Assembly: GCA_001771065.1 (NCBI GenBank)
Contig: MESQ01000091.1
Location: 1-64,000 of the forward strand
Source of the DNA: Burkholderiales bacterium RIFOXYD12_FULL_59_19
GTDB taxonomy: Bacteria; Pseudomonadota; Gammaproteobacteria; Burkholderiales; Burkholderiaceae_C
Reading direction: 5' to 3'
DNA length: 64,000 nt
Shown here one piece after another: positions 17,572 to 25,970 of this stretch. How positions within the stretch are numbered: position 1 is the first letter of the stretch; each line of letters opens with the position of its first letter. The position numbers and the translations under genes were made by a program. Below the pieces are notes generated by a model that had not been told where the DNA came from, ran no database searches, and worked only from the letters and a program-made list of their open reading frames with translations.

Positions 17572-18288
17572 TTATTGCTGAAGCATGAGCGCGGCCAACG
17601 CCTCCGCCACTAAAAAGTCAAAAGGCGTGTCTATATCGAGAGAGCGCTCTCTGGGAACTTGCACCGCCTTCACACGTCCGGCGAAGATACTGCCGGACTC
17701 CAGCACGAATTGTGGTCTTGCAGCGTAGGCCACGGTAGTTACATCAAACACTTCAGGTGCATCCTGACGCCTGACAACTTCAGAGACTGGCGGAATGACC
17801 AATTGCGAATATCCGTTCGGGTCGATCTTCACCATGTTGAAATAAGGGCTACGATTGGCCTCGCTCACCGTTATTGCAATGTCTACATCGACCGCCGAGG
17901 TCAACGCCTGGATTGTGCTCTCTACATCCTGAACCGAACGGAACGGCGACGTTGTTGGAAGGCTGACAAAGACATCAAACTCACCCCGGTGGTCGCGATA
18001 CCAGTTGATTGCATGACGCCATGCAAGCCACTCAGGAGAGTGGTCAAGCGCTAGATCCAGCGGTCGCATAAAAGGCACCTCAGCGCCATGTGCCCTTGCC
18101 ACTTCCGCAATCACCAGATCATCTGTCGAGACAATAACGGTTTCCACGGTCGGTGTCGCAAGACCAATTTCGATGGCGTAAGCTATCAACGGCTTTCCAC
18201 CGAGCGGCTTGATATTCTTGCCTGGCACCCCCTTGGAGCCGCCGCGGGCAAAAATGAATACAACTGACTTAACCGGTTTGCTGCTCAT
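17572..18288 (-). CDS. legF: CMP-legionaminic (nonulosonic) acid synthetase
   Basis: Cytidylyltransferase of the NeuA/LegF/PseF family, 238 residues. It couples CTP and a nonulosonic acid to give the CMP-sugar donor. The N-terminal motif FIFARGGSKGVPGKNIKPLGGKPLIAYAI binds CTP; SLPTTSPFRSVQDVE and DTPFDF are typical. The ATG at 18288 (MSSKPVKSV) is chosen because it sits just before the conserved strand; an ATG at 18321 would add an unconserved leader. It overlaps the upstream oxidoreductase gene by 20 bases. Legionaminic rather than sialic acid is inferred from the adjacent LegB/C/G/X genes. Confidence 0.87.
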   Translation of the reverse strand: MSSKPVKSVVFIFARGGSKGVPGKNIKPLGGKPLIAYAIEIGLATPTVETVIVSTDDLVIAEVARAHGAEVPFMRPLDLALDHSPEWLAWRHAINWYRDHRGEFDVFVSLPTTSPFRSVQDVESTIQALTSAVDVDIAITVSEANRSPYFNMVKIDPNGYSQLVIPPVSEVVRRQDAPEVFDVTTVAYAARPQFVLESGSIFAGRVKAVQVPRERSLDIDTPFDFLVAEALAALMLQQ

Positions 18289-19336
18289 ATCCCTGGATCC
18301 TGATGGTTTTGCCACTTGCATTGGAATCTTTCGCCGCCTCAACTATTGCAACCACATCGTAGGCAGCCGACAGATCGGGCAATTTGCCCATCGTCGCATC
18401 TGTCGCGAAAAGAAAGTCGCGGATTTCGTCCAGATATGCCTGATTGCGATCCAACGTCGGAAATTCCGTGCGGTCCCATTGACCGGTTGCGACTCGATAA
18501 ATTTCGACGACATCCTTGATGGCATCCCAAACCAGGGTTCCTTGCGAACCAATCAGGCGGCAGAAGCGATGCGGCACCCGTTGTATGAAATCAAGATGAA
18601 CGCTGACCAGTCGCCTTGGATTTTCATACTCTAGCAATAGCTCCACGAGGTCTTCCACATCCAGATCCAGTGCACTAAGCCGCCCGCCGCGGGCCGTGAC
18701 ACTGTGAGGTAGTCCAAACATCCAGTAAAGGTAATCCAGCTCATGACTAAGTTCCAGCAGAGCGCCGCCACCAAGGGCAGCTTGAGCGGAGACATTGTCC
18801 TGATAGCGGGTTCCCGGACGCCAATCCGGCAAGTACTGCCCCACTTCCGCCCTAACAGACAGCACCTCTCCGATGCTACCAGTCAATACCTGTTGCCTAA
18901 CATGCTGCAAAGAGGGCTTATATCGCAGGTTGTACGCAACGGCTGCACGCACTTGATGCTCTGCGGCCTTGGCGACCAGTTCACGAAGACCACGCGTGGT
19001 GTCTGCCAGGGGCTTTTCGACCAGCACGGGAACCCCCCGAGCAATGAACGCCAAAGCATAGTACAAATGAGTGCTAGCCGGGCTGGCCACCACCACAGCA
19101 TCCGGTGCGAACGCCAGGGCGTCGTCGAGTTCAAAGAACTGCACGTTGATGCCCTCGGGCAATGATTCTGTTGCCGCGCCCATAGGGGTATTCGTCCGAA
19201 GCACGCCAATCTGTGCTGCTGGACAGAGAAAACGAAGATTTCCTATATGCCGACGTCCAATGCTTCCATAACTTACCACAAGGTATCGGTTACCTGCACG
19301 GGGGATAAGGTCGGGCGAAGAATCCGAAATTACCAC
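18269..19336 (-). CDS. Gfo/Idh/MocA-family oxidoreductase (PtmF-like, first copy)
   Basis: 355 residues with VVSYGSIGRRHIGNLRFL as the NAD-binding start and VLVEKPLADTTRGL as the EKP motif, then VAYNLRYKPSLQHVR and GGALLELSHELDYLYWMFG. This pattern fits the Gfo/Idh proteins found beside CMP-nonulosonate synthetases, including PtmF. The start is a GTG at 19336, overlapping the end of hisH, so it is translationally linked to the amidotransferase genes. Confidence 0.8.
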   Translation of the reverse strand: MVISDSSPDLIPRAGNRYLVVSYGSIGRRHIGNLRFLCPAAQIGVLRTNTPMGAATESLPEGINVQFFELDDALAFAPDAVVVASPASTHLYYALAFIARGVPVLVEKPLADTTRGLRELVAKAAEHQVRAAVAYNLRYKPSLQHVRQQVLTGSIGEVLSVRAEVGQYLPDWRPGTRYQDNVSAQAALGGGALLELSHELDYLYWMFGLPHSVTARGGRLSALDLDVEDLVELLLEYENPRRLVSVHLDFIQRVPHRFCRLIGSQGTLVWDAIKDVVEIYRVATGQWDRTEFPTLDRNQAYLDEIRDFLFATDATMGKLPDLSAAYDVVAIVEAAKDSNASGKTIRIQGYEQQTG

Positions 19337-19980
19337 TTTAGGAACTCTCTGATTAGTGTCAGGCCCGCCTCACCACTTCGCTCCGGATGAAACTGTGTCG
19401 CCACGACGTTGTCTCGTTGCACCGCCGCACAGATTCTGTGACCGCCATACATGCAGTCTGCGAGCCTGTCCTCCGGTTTTTCTGGTTGGGCAGAGAAGGA
19501 ATGGACAAAGTAGAACGCAGGGTTCTGCCCGACGAACGGCTTCAGAAGGGTGCTTCCCCAATCCCGTCCATACTCGGGTTCGACGAGATGACTCCAGCCG
19601 ATATGCGGTACACGCTGGGCGAGCCCATCGACCGTCAACTTGGGAACTTCCCTGACGGTTCCCGGCATAACGCCGAGCCCGGCGTGTGTGCCGAACTCTT
19701 CGCTACCTTCGAAGAGCATCTGCATGCCTACGCAAATCCCCATCAGCGGCTTGCTGCTTTTGCAGAAATTCCGGATCGCTTCGTCGAAGTGACGACTGCG
19801 GATTTCGTTAAGTACTTGCTCGAATGCGCCCACACCTGGAACAACTAGGCGGTCTGCGCTTGCCACGGACTCAACGTTGTCAACGATCTTGACGGTTGCT
19901 CCGCAGTGCTCAAAAGCGCGAGCCACGTTGAGCAAATTTGCCATGCCATAGTCAAGCAGGGTAATATTTAGATTGGACAC
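19330..19980 (-). CDS. hisH: HisH-type glutamine amidotransferase of the glycan pathway
   Basis: Class I glutaminase (216 residues) releasing ammonia from glutamine. The catalytic triad is visible: Cys in GICVGMQMLFEGSEE (about 80) and the His/Glu pair in ATQFHPERSGEAG (about 200). VVPGVGAFEQ is the HisH oxyanion region. No other histidine-synthesis gene is present, and the pair lies after a WbpG/PseA-type amidotransferase, so it most likely feeds ammonia to sugar amidination rather than to histidine. Confidence 0.88.
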   Translation of the reverse strand: MSNLNITLLDYGMANLLNVARAFEHCGATVKIVDNVESVASADRLVVPGVGAFEQVLNEIRSRHFDEAIRNFCKSSKPLMGICVGMQMLFEGSEEFGTHAGLGVMPGTVREVPKLTVDGLAQRVPHIGWSHLVEPEYGRDWGSTLLKPFVGQNPAFYFVHSFSAQPEKPEDRLADCMYGGHRICAAVQRDNVVATQFHPERSGEAGLTLIREFLKW

Positions 19981-19981
19981 G

Positions 19982-20743
19982 TTATATCTTCCTCACCGGC
20001 AAATTGGCAGCCAGGGCAGCCTCGCGAATCTCATCAAGTGACATTCGCTTGTAATGCAGGATATCGGCCATCGCGACTGCATCGGCCTGTCCGGCGACTG
20101 CAGCCTCAACCATGTGTGCGATTGTCCCCATACCACCACTGGCAATGACTGGAACCGGCACCGCCTGGCTCACTTGACGTATCAGGTCGATGTCGTACCC
20201 CTTTCGGGTTCCTTCGCGATCTATCGATGTGATCAGTATCTCTCCGGCCCCGAGTTCGACTCCGCGTTTGACCCACTCTATTACATCCACCCCAGTCCGC
20301 TCACGACCATTGTCGGTATATGCCTCCCATCTGCTAGGCCCTTGCGACTTGGCTTCTATGGACAGCACCATGGCCTGCGAGCCGAACATTCGGGAAATCT
20401 CGCTGATAAGCTCTGGTCTGGCAATGGCCGCTGTGTTGATGGCGACTTTGTCGGCACCGGAGCGCAATATGTGCCTGACATCGTCGACGCTGCGGATCCC
20501 ACCCCCAACCGTGATTGGGACGAACACTTTGTCCGCAGCACGCCGGATGATGTCACTGAGGTTGTTGCGACCATACAGACTGGCGACGATGTCGATGTAC
20601 AAAAGCTCGTCAGCTCCTAATTCCGCATATCGAATGGCGTACTCCTGCGGGTCACCAATGACCCTCAGACCTTCAAGATGGATGCCTTTGATCAGGTTTG
20701 GACCCTTAATATCTAGCCTCGGAATGATTCGAAGGTTTCCCAT
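19982..20743 (-). CDS. hisF: HisF-type cyclase paralog of the glycan pathway
   Basis: A (beta/alpha)8 barrel protein of 253 residues, homologous to imidazole glycerol phosphate synthase subunit HisF. IIPRLDIKGPNLIKGIHLEGLRVIGDP shows changes from true HisF (which reads CLDV-DGRVVKG), while VPITVGGGIRS and PVIASGGMG phosphate sites are kept. The altered front face and the linkage to hisH and the amidotransferase mark the HisF2-type paralog, which in Pseudomonas and Campylobacter channels ammonia for acetamidino-sugar synthesis. Confidence 0.87.
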   Translation of the reverse strand: MGNLRIIPRLDIKGPNLIKGIHLEGLRVIGDPQEYAIRYAELGADELLYIDIVASLYGRNNLSDIIRRAADKVFVPITVGGGIRSVDDVRHILRSGADKVAINTAAIARPELISEISRMFGSQAMVLSIEAKSQGPSRWEAYTDNGRERTGVDVIEWVKRGVELGAGEILITSIDREGTRKGYDIDLIRQVSQAVPVPVIASGGMGTIAHMVEAAVAGQADAVAMADILHYKRMSLDEIREAALAANLPVRKI

Positions 20744-20761
20744 GTGCAGAGTTTTCTTGAA

Positions 20762-22090
20762 TTACTTTTGATCGTGGGCGTGCCATACGGCATGGCGCTG
20801 TTGCCAAGTGCCGGATGCCCAAGTCCACAAGTGCGAGCTACGGAATGTATCAGCTAGCGCAGCGAAGTACTCGCGAGTCATGGTTGGCTGTTCAAACATC
20901 TGGCTCGCTACCGGGAACTCCGATGCTGGAATGCTCAGGTATTGGAATATCTCATCGGCAAAGCGCTCGGGATATTCGTGATCGAAACGCTTTACGAGTG
21001 CAACGCCTTCATCTCTGGTGATGTCCTTGGATCGAATTTCCTGAGCGGCATCGTAGCTGGCCCGACCAAGACCGAATTTCACGCCTGTGGTGTAGTAATG
21101 AAAATCGTCAATACGGTCATCAATACTGTTGTACTTGCTATAGGTGCCCGGTGTCCGTTCCGGCGATGCCTCAAACCCACCATGCTCAACTGCGTAGTAA
21201 TAGCAGCTCTGGGGATGCCATTTCAAGTAGTAGCCCAAGTAATGAACTTCAACTTTTTGTTCTTCAATTTTGTGCGGATCAGCAGGGAGGTAAGGAAGAA
21301 GGTCTTGGTGCGCCACGCCAAAGTGTTCTTTGAGATCCGGCACCGAAACACCGCCCAGACTGACTTTTGATTGATCCGCTGCTGTGAAGTAAGACCAGTC
21401 ACGTTTTGCCGAGTCTGTGTCGCCAATAGGGTTTCCATATTCAGCTTCGTTTTCACCGTAAAAGACCAACGGAATTTTGTGCAAAAGAGCCATCTTTGGG
21501 GCCAAAGACTTTTGTCCAAACATAAAGGCCTGGAAGGGGTGGAACAGATTGTCGACGGCCAGTCGGGTCAGAAGTCGGTGAACACGGCCGTTCGGTGTCA
21601 TCAACAAATTATCGTGTCCGGCATGAATCCATCTCTGGAAATTTCTCCAACCCCACTCTGTGTATACGTGCGGTGCCCAAGTTACGGTCAGCGGATGCAT
21701 CCCGTACTTTTCGCGAAGAATGTGGGATGCATAAAAGCTGTCCTTGCCACCTGAGCCCGGCAATATACAGTCGTAACTTCCGTCTTTGCTGCGATGACGA
21801 TTGCACAATTCGCGCAACTGTTTGTCCCGGGATTCCCAGTCAATGGTGTTGTGCTTTTTCTCGGCAAAATTACAAGCGTCACAAACCCCATTCTCGTCGA
21901 AGTGGATGGTTTTTTTCTGGGTTTCCTTGGTATGCGTGTATTCCACGGCAGAGTTTGGCCGTTGGTTGGAAATCACACATTTTTTGCAGTACTGCACTGT
22001 TGTTGGCAGACCGTAGCGTGCACTCGGATTTTCATTGTCAATCGCAAACGGTGTTAAATCAATTGAGCCTGGGTATTTAATTAAATCCAT
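20762..22090 (-). CDS. N-acetyl sugar amidotransferase (WbpG/PseA/PtmG family)
   Basis: A 442-residue ATP-dependent enzyme that converts an N-acetyl group into an N-acetamidino group with ammonia from HisH/HisF. It has a CKKCVI-CDAC zinc-ribbon-like pair near residues 35 and 68, then the PP-loop ATP site LPGSGGKDSFYASHIL near 110. YGENEAEYGNP and LGYYLKWHPQ are family blocks. The order amidotransferase-hisF-hisH matches known loci. In this locus the natural substrate would be legionaminic acid or its precursor, giving an acetamidino form such as that in Legionella LPS; that substrate is inferred. Confidence 0.87.
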   Translation of the reverse strand: MDLIKYPGSIDLTPFAIDNENPSARYGLPTTVQYCKKCVISNQRPNSAVEYTHTKETQKKTIHFDENGVCDACNFAEKKHNTIDWESRDKQLRELCNRHRSKDGSYDCILPGSGGKDSFYASHILREKYGMHPLTVTWAPHVYTEWGWRNFQRWIHAGHDNLLMTPNGRVHRLLTRLAVDNLFHPFQAFMFGQKSLAPKMALLHKIPLVFYGENEAEYGNPIGDTDSAKRDWSYFTAADQSKVSLGGVSVPDLKEHFGVAHQDLLPYLPADPHKIEEQKVEVHYLGYYLKWHPQSCYYYAVEHGGFEASPERTPGTYSKYNSIDDRIDDFHYYTTGVKFGLGRASYDAAQEIRSKDITRDEGVALVKRFDHEYPERFADEIFQYLSIPASEFPVASQMFEQPTMTREYFAALADTFRSSHLWTWASGTWQQRHAVWHAHDQK

Positions 22091-22108
22091 TACTTATCAC
22101 TCCTAAAG

Positions 22109-23161
22109 TTAATTTACATTCTCATTATTTGCACGATTCAAGTCGTCAGGTCTACCGACATCCAGCCAGGGCTCATGCATTGGATAGGCCACAGTACGTT
22201 TGGATTGCGCCTGCAGCCGTTCGAACAAGGTTGGCATATCGCAGCGTGCATCATGGCGCAGGATGCTTAGAATATTAGGATCAAGCGCATAAACTCCTGC
22301 ATTTATATGGCTGCGGGCGATTGGCTTTTCCTCAAACCCAACAATTTCAATACCATCAGTCTGCACCACGCCGAAGGGGTGCTGCCATTCATGTACGCGC
22401 ACCGCCATGGTGGCTGCAGCACTGTGACGGAGGTGAAAATCAAGCAGTTCACCATAATTGATGTCGGTAATCACATCACCATTTGTCACCACAAACGCAG
22501 CGTCGGGGCGTGGATTGAGCAGCCCTAGCGCACCGGCGGTGCCTAGTGGGGACTGTTCACGCAGATAGTCAATCTGCACACCAAGTCGCTCGCCATTGCC
22601 AAACTTGTCTTCAATCATGTGGCCTAGGTAATGAATGGCCAGCACAAAGTGGCTAAAACCTTCCAGTTTGGCATGCTCGATGATGTGTTCCAGCATTGGC
22701 TTGCCTGCCACGGGCAGCAAGGGTTTCGGACAATTTTCAGTGTGCGGACGCAACCGAGTGCCCATGCCACCGGCCATGATCACCATCAGATTGGGGCGCA
22801 CGGTTGGTGTGGCGATTTCATCCCAAAGATGCAGGCCCACGACATGTCGATGCTCATCGACGGCAGGAATCTGCTGAATCTTGTTCGCCGCCATCAACTG
22901 CATAACCATCTCGCGCGTCATTTCAGGCGGTACGACCAAGGCGTTGCGATGGATCACGTTCGTAATCGGACTATTTAAGTCAAGCCCCTTCAGCAAGCCA
23001 CGACGAATGTCGCCGTCAGAGATCGTGCCTTCCAACTCACCGTGCTCGTTGACTACCAACACAATCTTGATGGCAACCTGATCCAGGTTGGCGATGGCTT
23101 GTTGAATGGTGGCGGTAACGGGGAGGGTGGCCTTGCGCCAGAGTTGTTCGGTCAAATTCAC
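22109..23161 (-). CDS. legX: nucleotidyltransferase with CBS domains (LegX/PtmE)
   Basis: 350 residues: two CBS repeats (residues 10-115) followed by a sugar-1-phosphate nucleotidyltransferase domain with MAGGMGTRLRPHTENCPKPLLPVAGKPMLEHII. In Campylobacter the homologue PtmE makes GDP-GlcNAc, which sets the legionaminic route apart from UDP-based sialic acid or pseudaminic acid routes. Its presence is the best single sign that this is a legionaminic acid cluster. The CBS pair may sense a nucleotide. Confidence 0.88.
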   Translation of the reverse strand: MNLTEQLWRKATLPVTATIQQAIANLDQVAIKIVLVVNEHGELEGTISDGDIRRGLLKGLDLNSPITNVIHRNALVVPPEMTREMVMQLMAANKIQQIPAVDEHRHVVGLHLWDEIATPTVRPNLMVIMAGGMGTRLRPHTENCPKPLLPVAGKPMLEHIIEHAKLEGFSHFVLAIHYLGHMIEDKFGNGERLGVQIDYLREQSPLGTAGALGLLNPRPDAAFVVTNGDVITDINYGELLDFHLRHSAAATMAVRVHEWQHPFGVVQTDGIEIVGFEEKPIARSHINAGVYALDPNILSILRHDARCDMPTLFERLQAQSKRTVAYPMHEPWLDVGRPDDLNRANNENVN

Positions 23162-23173
23162 TGATTACGCCTA

Positions 23174-24340
23174 TTAATAATGTACGTGCACGTCATAAAA
23201 AGACTTTTTGACTAACCCGTCAATTGCACAATGTTTAATTGTTTCGACCACTTTCTCACTGGCACCACCCTCACCATAGGGGTTTCGCGCCTGGCTCAAA
23301 CTGGCCTGGAAATCTGAGGAATACAGCTTTTGCAATGCGACTTCGATACGCTGACGCACAGGTTCGCAATTAATCACACTTGCAGCTTGCAAGCGACCTC
23401 GCTGACGGTCACCAATGTTGATGGTGCCTTTTTTGAAGCTGGGTACTTCGGCCAAACCACTGGACGAATTGCCGACGACGCCATCAACCTGTGCTACGCA
23501 TGACAGATATCGCAGTTGACCGAGAGATGTGTAGGCGCGCGCGTTGGGGTGTTCAGCGACAAACTGCTGAACCATCTTGATCAAGGCGCGGCCATCGTTG
23601 TCGGCGTTGGGCATGGTGAAAATAAGCTGGGTATCCGTCAACCCTGCCAAGACTTCCAAGAGTTCAGCCATCTGCTCCGTCGCAGTCGAGTTTTCCAAAG
23701 TGACCGGATGAAAGGTAATCAGCAGGTTTTTGTGACCGAATTTGAAGTCTATCGATGCTTCCAACTCTGCGCGGTCGAGAAGTTTCAATCGTTTGATGTT
23801 GTCGATGCCCAAACCGCCGACCAGGAAGACTCTGTCGGGTTGCTCGCCCAGCTGGATCACGCGTTGGCGGTATTCCTGTGCTGCAACAAAATGCAGGTGC
23901 GCCATTTTTGTAATCGAATGCCGAAGCGCCTCATCAAATGCACCTTCGGTGGTTTCGCCACCATGTAAATGTGCAACGGGTATGCGGGCAACCAATGCTG
24001 CTGATACTGCTGCAAATATCTCAAACCTGTCACCCAGCACCACGATCAAATCTGGTTTCAATTCATTCAATGCGTCGGCAAAGCTTATCAGGCCCAAACC
24101 CATGGATTTGGCGATGCCCACCGACGTGTCTGAACTAGTCAACATTTCAACCTTACGGTCGATCTGGAAGCCGTCCTTTTCTATCTCGCGAAAAGTGAGG
24201 CCAAACTCAGGTGACAAGTGCATGCCAGTGGCTATGACCTGTAGCGTCAGTTCAGAGTCATCCCTGATACCCTGCATGACCCATCGCATCAATCCGTATT
24301 CGGCGCGGGTCCCAGTAATGACGCAAATCTTGCGCGTCAT
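23174..24340 (-). CDS. legG: hydrolysing nucleotide-sugar 2-epimerase (NeuC/LegG)
   Basis: 388 residues, beginning MTRKICVITGTRAEYGLMRWVM, the signature of the hydrolysing 2-epimerases NeuC/LegG. LVVLGDRFEIFAAVSAAL, HLHGGETTEGAFDEALRHSITKMAHLHF and GNSSSGLAEVPSFKKGTINIGDRQRGR are family blocks. It releases the nucleotide and gives 2,4-diacetamido-2,4,6-trideoxymannose for condensation by LegI. The start overlaps the legI stop by four bases (ATGA). Confidence 0.93.
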   Translation of the reverse strand: MTRKICVITGTRAEYGLMRWVMQGIRDDSELTLQVIATGMHLSPEFGLTFREIEKDGFQIDRKVEMLTSSDTSVGIAKSMGLGLISFADALNELKPDLIVVLGDRFEIFAAVSAALVARIPVAHLHGGETTEGAFDEALRHSITKMAHLHFVAAQEYRQRVIQLGEQPDRVFLVGGLGIDNIKRLKLLDRAELEASIDFKFGHKNLLITFHPVTLENSTATEQMAELLEVLAGLTDTQLIFTMPNADNDGRALIKMVQQFVAEHPNARAYTSLGQLRYLSCVAQVDGVVGNSSSGLAEVPSFKKGTINIGDRQRGRLQAASVINCEPVRQRIEVALQKLYSSDFQASLSQARNPYGEGGASEKVVETIKHCAIDGLVKKSFYDVHVHY

Positions 24341-25344
24341 AACTCGACCAACTCGTCTGCCGCAAAATCGCGAGGTGCCCTGCGGCCAATTACCTCATCC
24401 CACAACATGGGGGAAATACCAGTGCCCGGACGTTTGGCAGTGATGTTTTGCGCATTGATAACCTCGCCAGCCTTGATGGCCTGGCTTGTGACCAGCGACT
24501 TGCGGGCAACAGGTTTGTTTCTGGCTTCGCTTGGAGTGAGTTTTTTGATGCCATCGCCCAACGCAGCTTCGATATTGCGAATGGCAACCACCATGGCCTT
24601 GAGTTCTGCGGGTTCAAGGCTGGCCTGGTGGTCGGGGCCGGGCAGCGTACGGTCCAGGGTAAAGTGCTTTTCGATCACCGTTGCACCCATAGCCACTGCG
24701 GCTATTGCTACCTCAATGCCCTGGGTGTGATCGGAATAACCCACTGCCACACCAAAGGCGGCTTGAATGCTTTGCATGGCCCGCAAGTTGACCTCTGCCA
24801 TGGGTGTGGGGTATTCGGTGGTGCAGTGCAACACTGTGATGCTGGTGCGGGGTGTGCCAGCTTGCTCCAGAACATCGATGGCTGCTTCTATTTCGCCCAA
24901 CGTGGCCATGCCGGTGGACAGAATGGTTTTCTTGCCAAGTTGGCCGATGTGGCGCAAATACGGCAGATTGGTGATTTCACCAGAGGGTATTTTGAAGTGA
25001 TCCTGGCCAAGTCCCAGCAGCAAGTCAATGCTTTCTATGTCAAAACCAGTCGAAAAAAATCCGATGCTGCGGGCGGCACAGTGGGCAATGAGCTCACGGT
25101 GCATCGCCTCTGTGAGTTCCAGGCGTTGAAGCATGTCATGCTGCGACTCTTTGCCATCTGTCGTCTGAGTTTGGTAGGCAGCCTTTTTAGCACCGCGCGT
25201 GACTAGACGACTGGCGTTAAAGGTTTGAAATTTGACCAGATCGGCACCGGCTTCGGCGGCCGCGTCAATCAACCGCTTGGCTAAGCCAAGGTCGCCATTG
25301 TGGTTAACGCCCGCTTCGGCGATGATGAGTGTTCGCTTAATCAT
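24337..25344 (-). CDS. legI: legionaminic acid synthase (NeuB family)
   Basis: 335 residues; condenses phosphoenolpyruvate with the diacetamido-trideoxymannose. N-terminal IIAEAGVNHNGDLGLAKRLIDAAAEAGADLVKFQTF and KIPSGEITNLPYLRHI mark the NeuB TIM barrel; the C-terminal SAF antifreeze-like domain (RKSLVTSQAIKAGEVI to RPGTGISP) is complete. The ATG at 25344 is preferred because it overlaps the preceding stop as ATGA; an upstream in-frame start would add 25 unrelated residues. Confidence 0.94.
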   Translation of the reverse strand: MIKRTLIIAEAGVNHNGDLGLAKRLIDAAAEAGADLVKFQTFNASRLVTRGAKKAAYQTQTTDGKESQHDMLQRLELTEAMHRELIAHCAARSIGFFSTGFDIESIDLLLGLGQDHFKIPSGEITNLPYLRHIGQLGKKTILSTGMATLGEIEAAIDVLEQAGTPRTSITVLHCTTEYPTPMAEVNLRAMQSIQAAFGVAVGYSDHTQGIEVAIAAVAMGATVIEKHFTLDRTLPGPDHQASLEPAELKAMVVAIRNIEAALGDGIKKLTPSEARNKPVARKSLVTSQAIKAGEVINAQNITAKRPGTGISPMLWDEVIGRRAPRDFAADELVEL

Positions 25345-25970
25345 GATTTCTTGTGTCTGGCAAATAACGCGTAGTCTGGCTGGTTGTGGCGAACGGTGAA
25401 CCCCATTCCCACCACACAACCCCGCCCAAGTGAGACGCCTTGCTTGACAATGCAGCCGCTACCAACAAAGCTACCAGATCCGATGGCTGTATTCCCGTTA
25501 AGAATGGCGCCCGTCGAAATATGGCAATGGTCTGCCACCGCTGCGTCATGCTCAAGCAGCGCACGTGTATTGATGATGCAGTTTTTCCCCACGCTGGCAC
25601 CGGCATTCACAATAGCACCGTGCATCACGATCGTGCCAGCGCCCAGGGTTGCATGAGGGGAAACATAAGCACTCGGGGCCATGATGGTGGGCAACTGAAA
25701 CCCAAGTGCCACGACCTGCTCGTATAGCCTGATGCGGTGCGCAGGAGTTTTAATTTGACCCAATGTGATCAGCGCGTATTGAATGGTTTTGGCTAGTTCA
25801 AACAAATCGTCATCTGTTCCGATCACGGTATAACCAAGGTGATGATCATGCAGTTCGTCTGGCATGCCGATCAGCCCGGCAATGTTGTAACCACCATACT
25901 GCTCGATGACATCGATGCATGCGTGGGCGTGGCCACCGGCACCAATCAGGATCAGACCAGGTTTACTCAT
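25341..25970 (-). CDS. legH: NeuD/PglD-type sugar acetyltransferase (LegH role)
   Basis: 209 residues with an N-terminal Rossmann-like part, LILIGAGGHAHACIDVIEQYG, and a left-handed beta-helix of hexapeptide repeats (about 85-190) ending GMGFTVRHNQPDYALF. This is the NeuD/PglD family, which acetylates 4-amino sugars. In this operon it fits the 4-N-acetylation step between LegC and LegG. An O-acetyltransferase role on the finished sugar, as proposed for some NeuD proteins, remains possible. Confidence 0.85.
   Translation of the reverse strand: MSKPGLILIGAGGHAHACIDVIEQYGGYNIAGLIGMPDELHDHHLGYTVIGTDDDLFELAKTIQYALITLGQIKTPAHRIRLYEQVVALGFQLPTIMAPSAYVSPHATLGAGTIVMHGAIVNAGASVGKNCIINTRALLEHDAAVADHCHISTGAILNGNTAIGSGSFVGSGCIVKQGVSLGRGCVVGMGFTVRHNQPDYALFARHKKS

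Noticed and set aside
19330-20743. Part of a histidine biosynthesis operon
   Set aside because: Only hisF and hisH homologues are present, the HisF N-terminus departs from the usual form, and they follow a sugar amidotransferase gene inside a polysaccharide locus.
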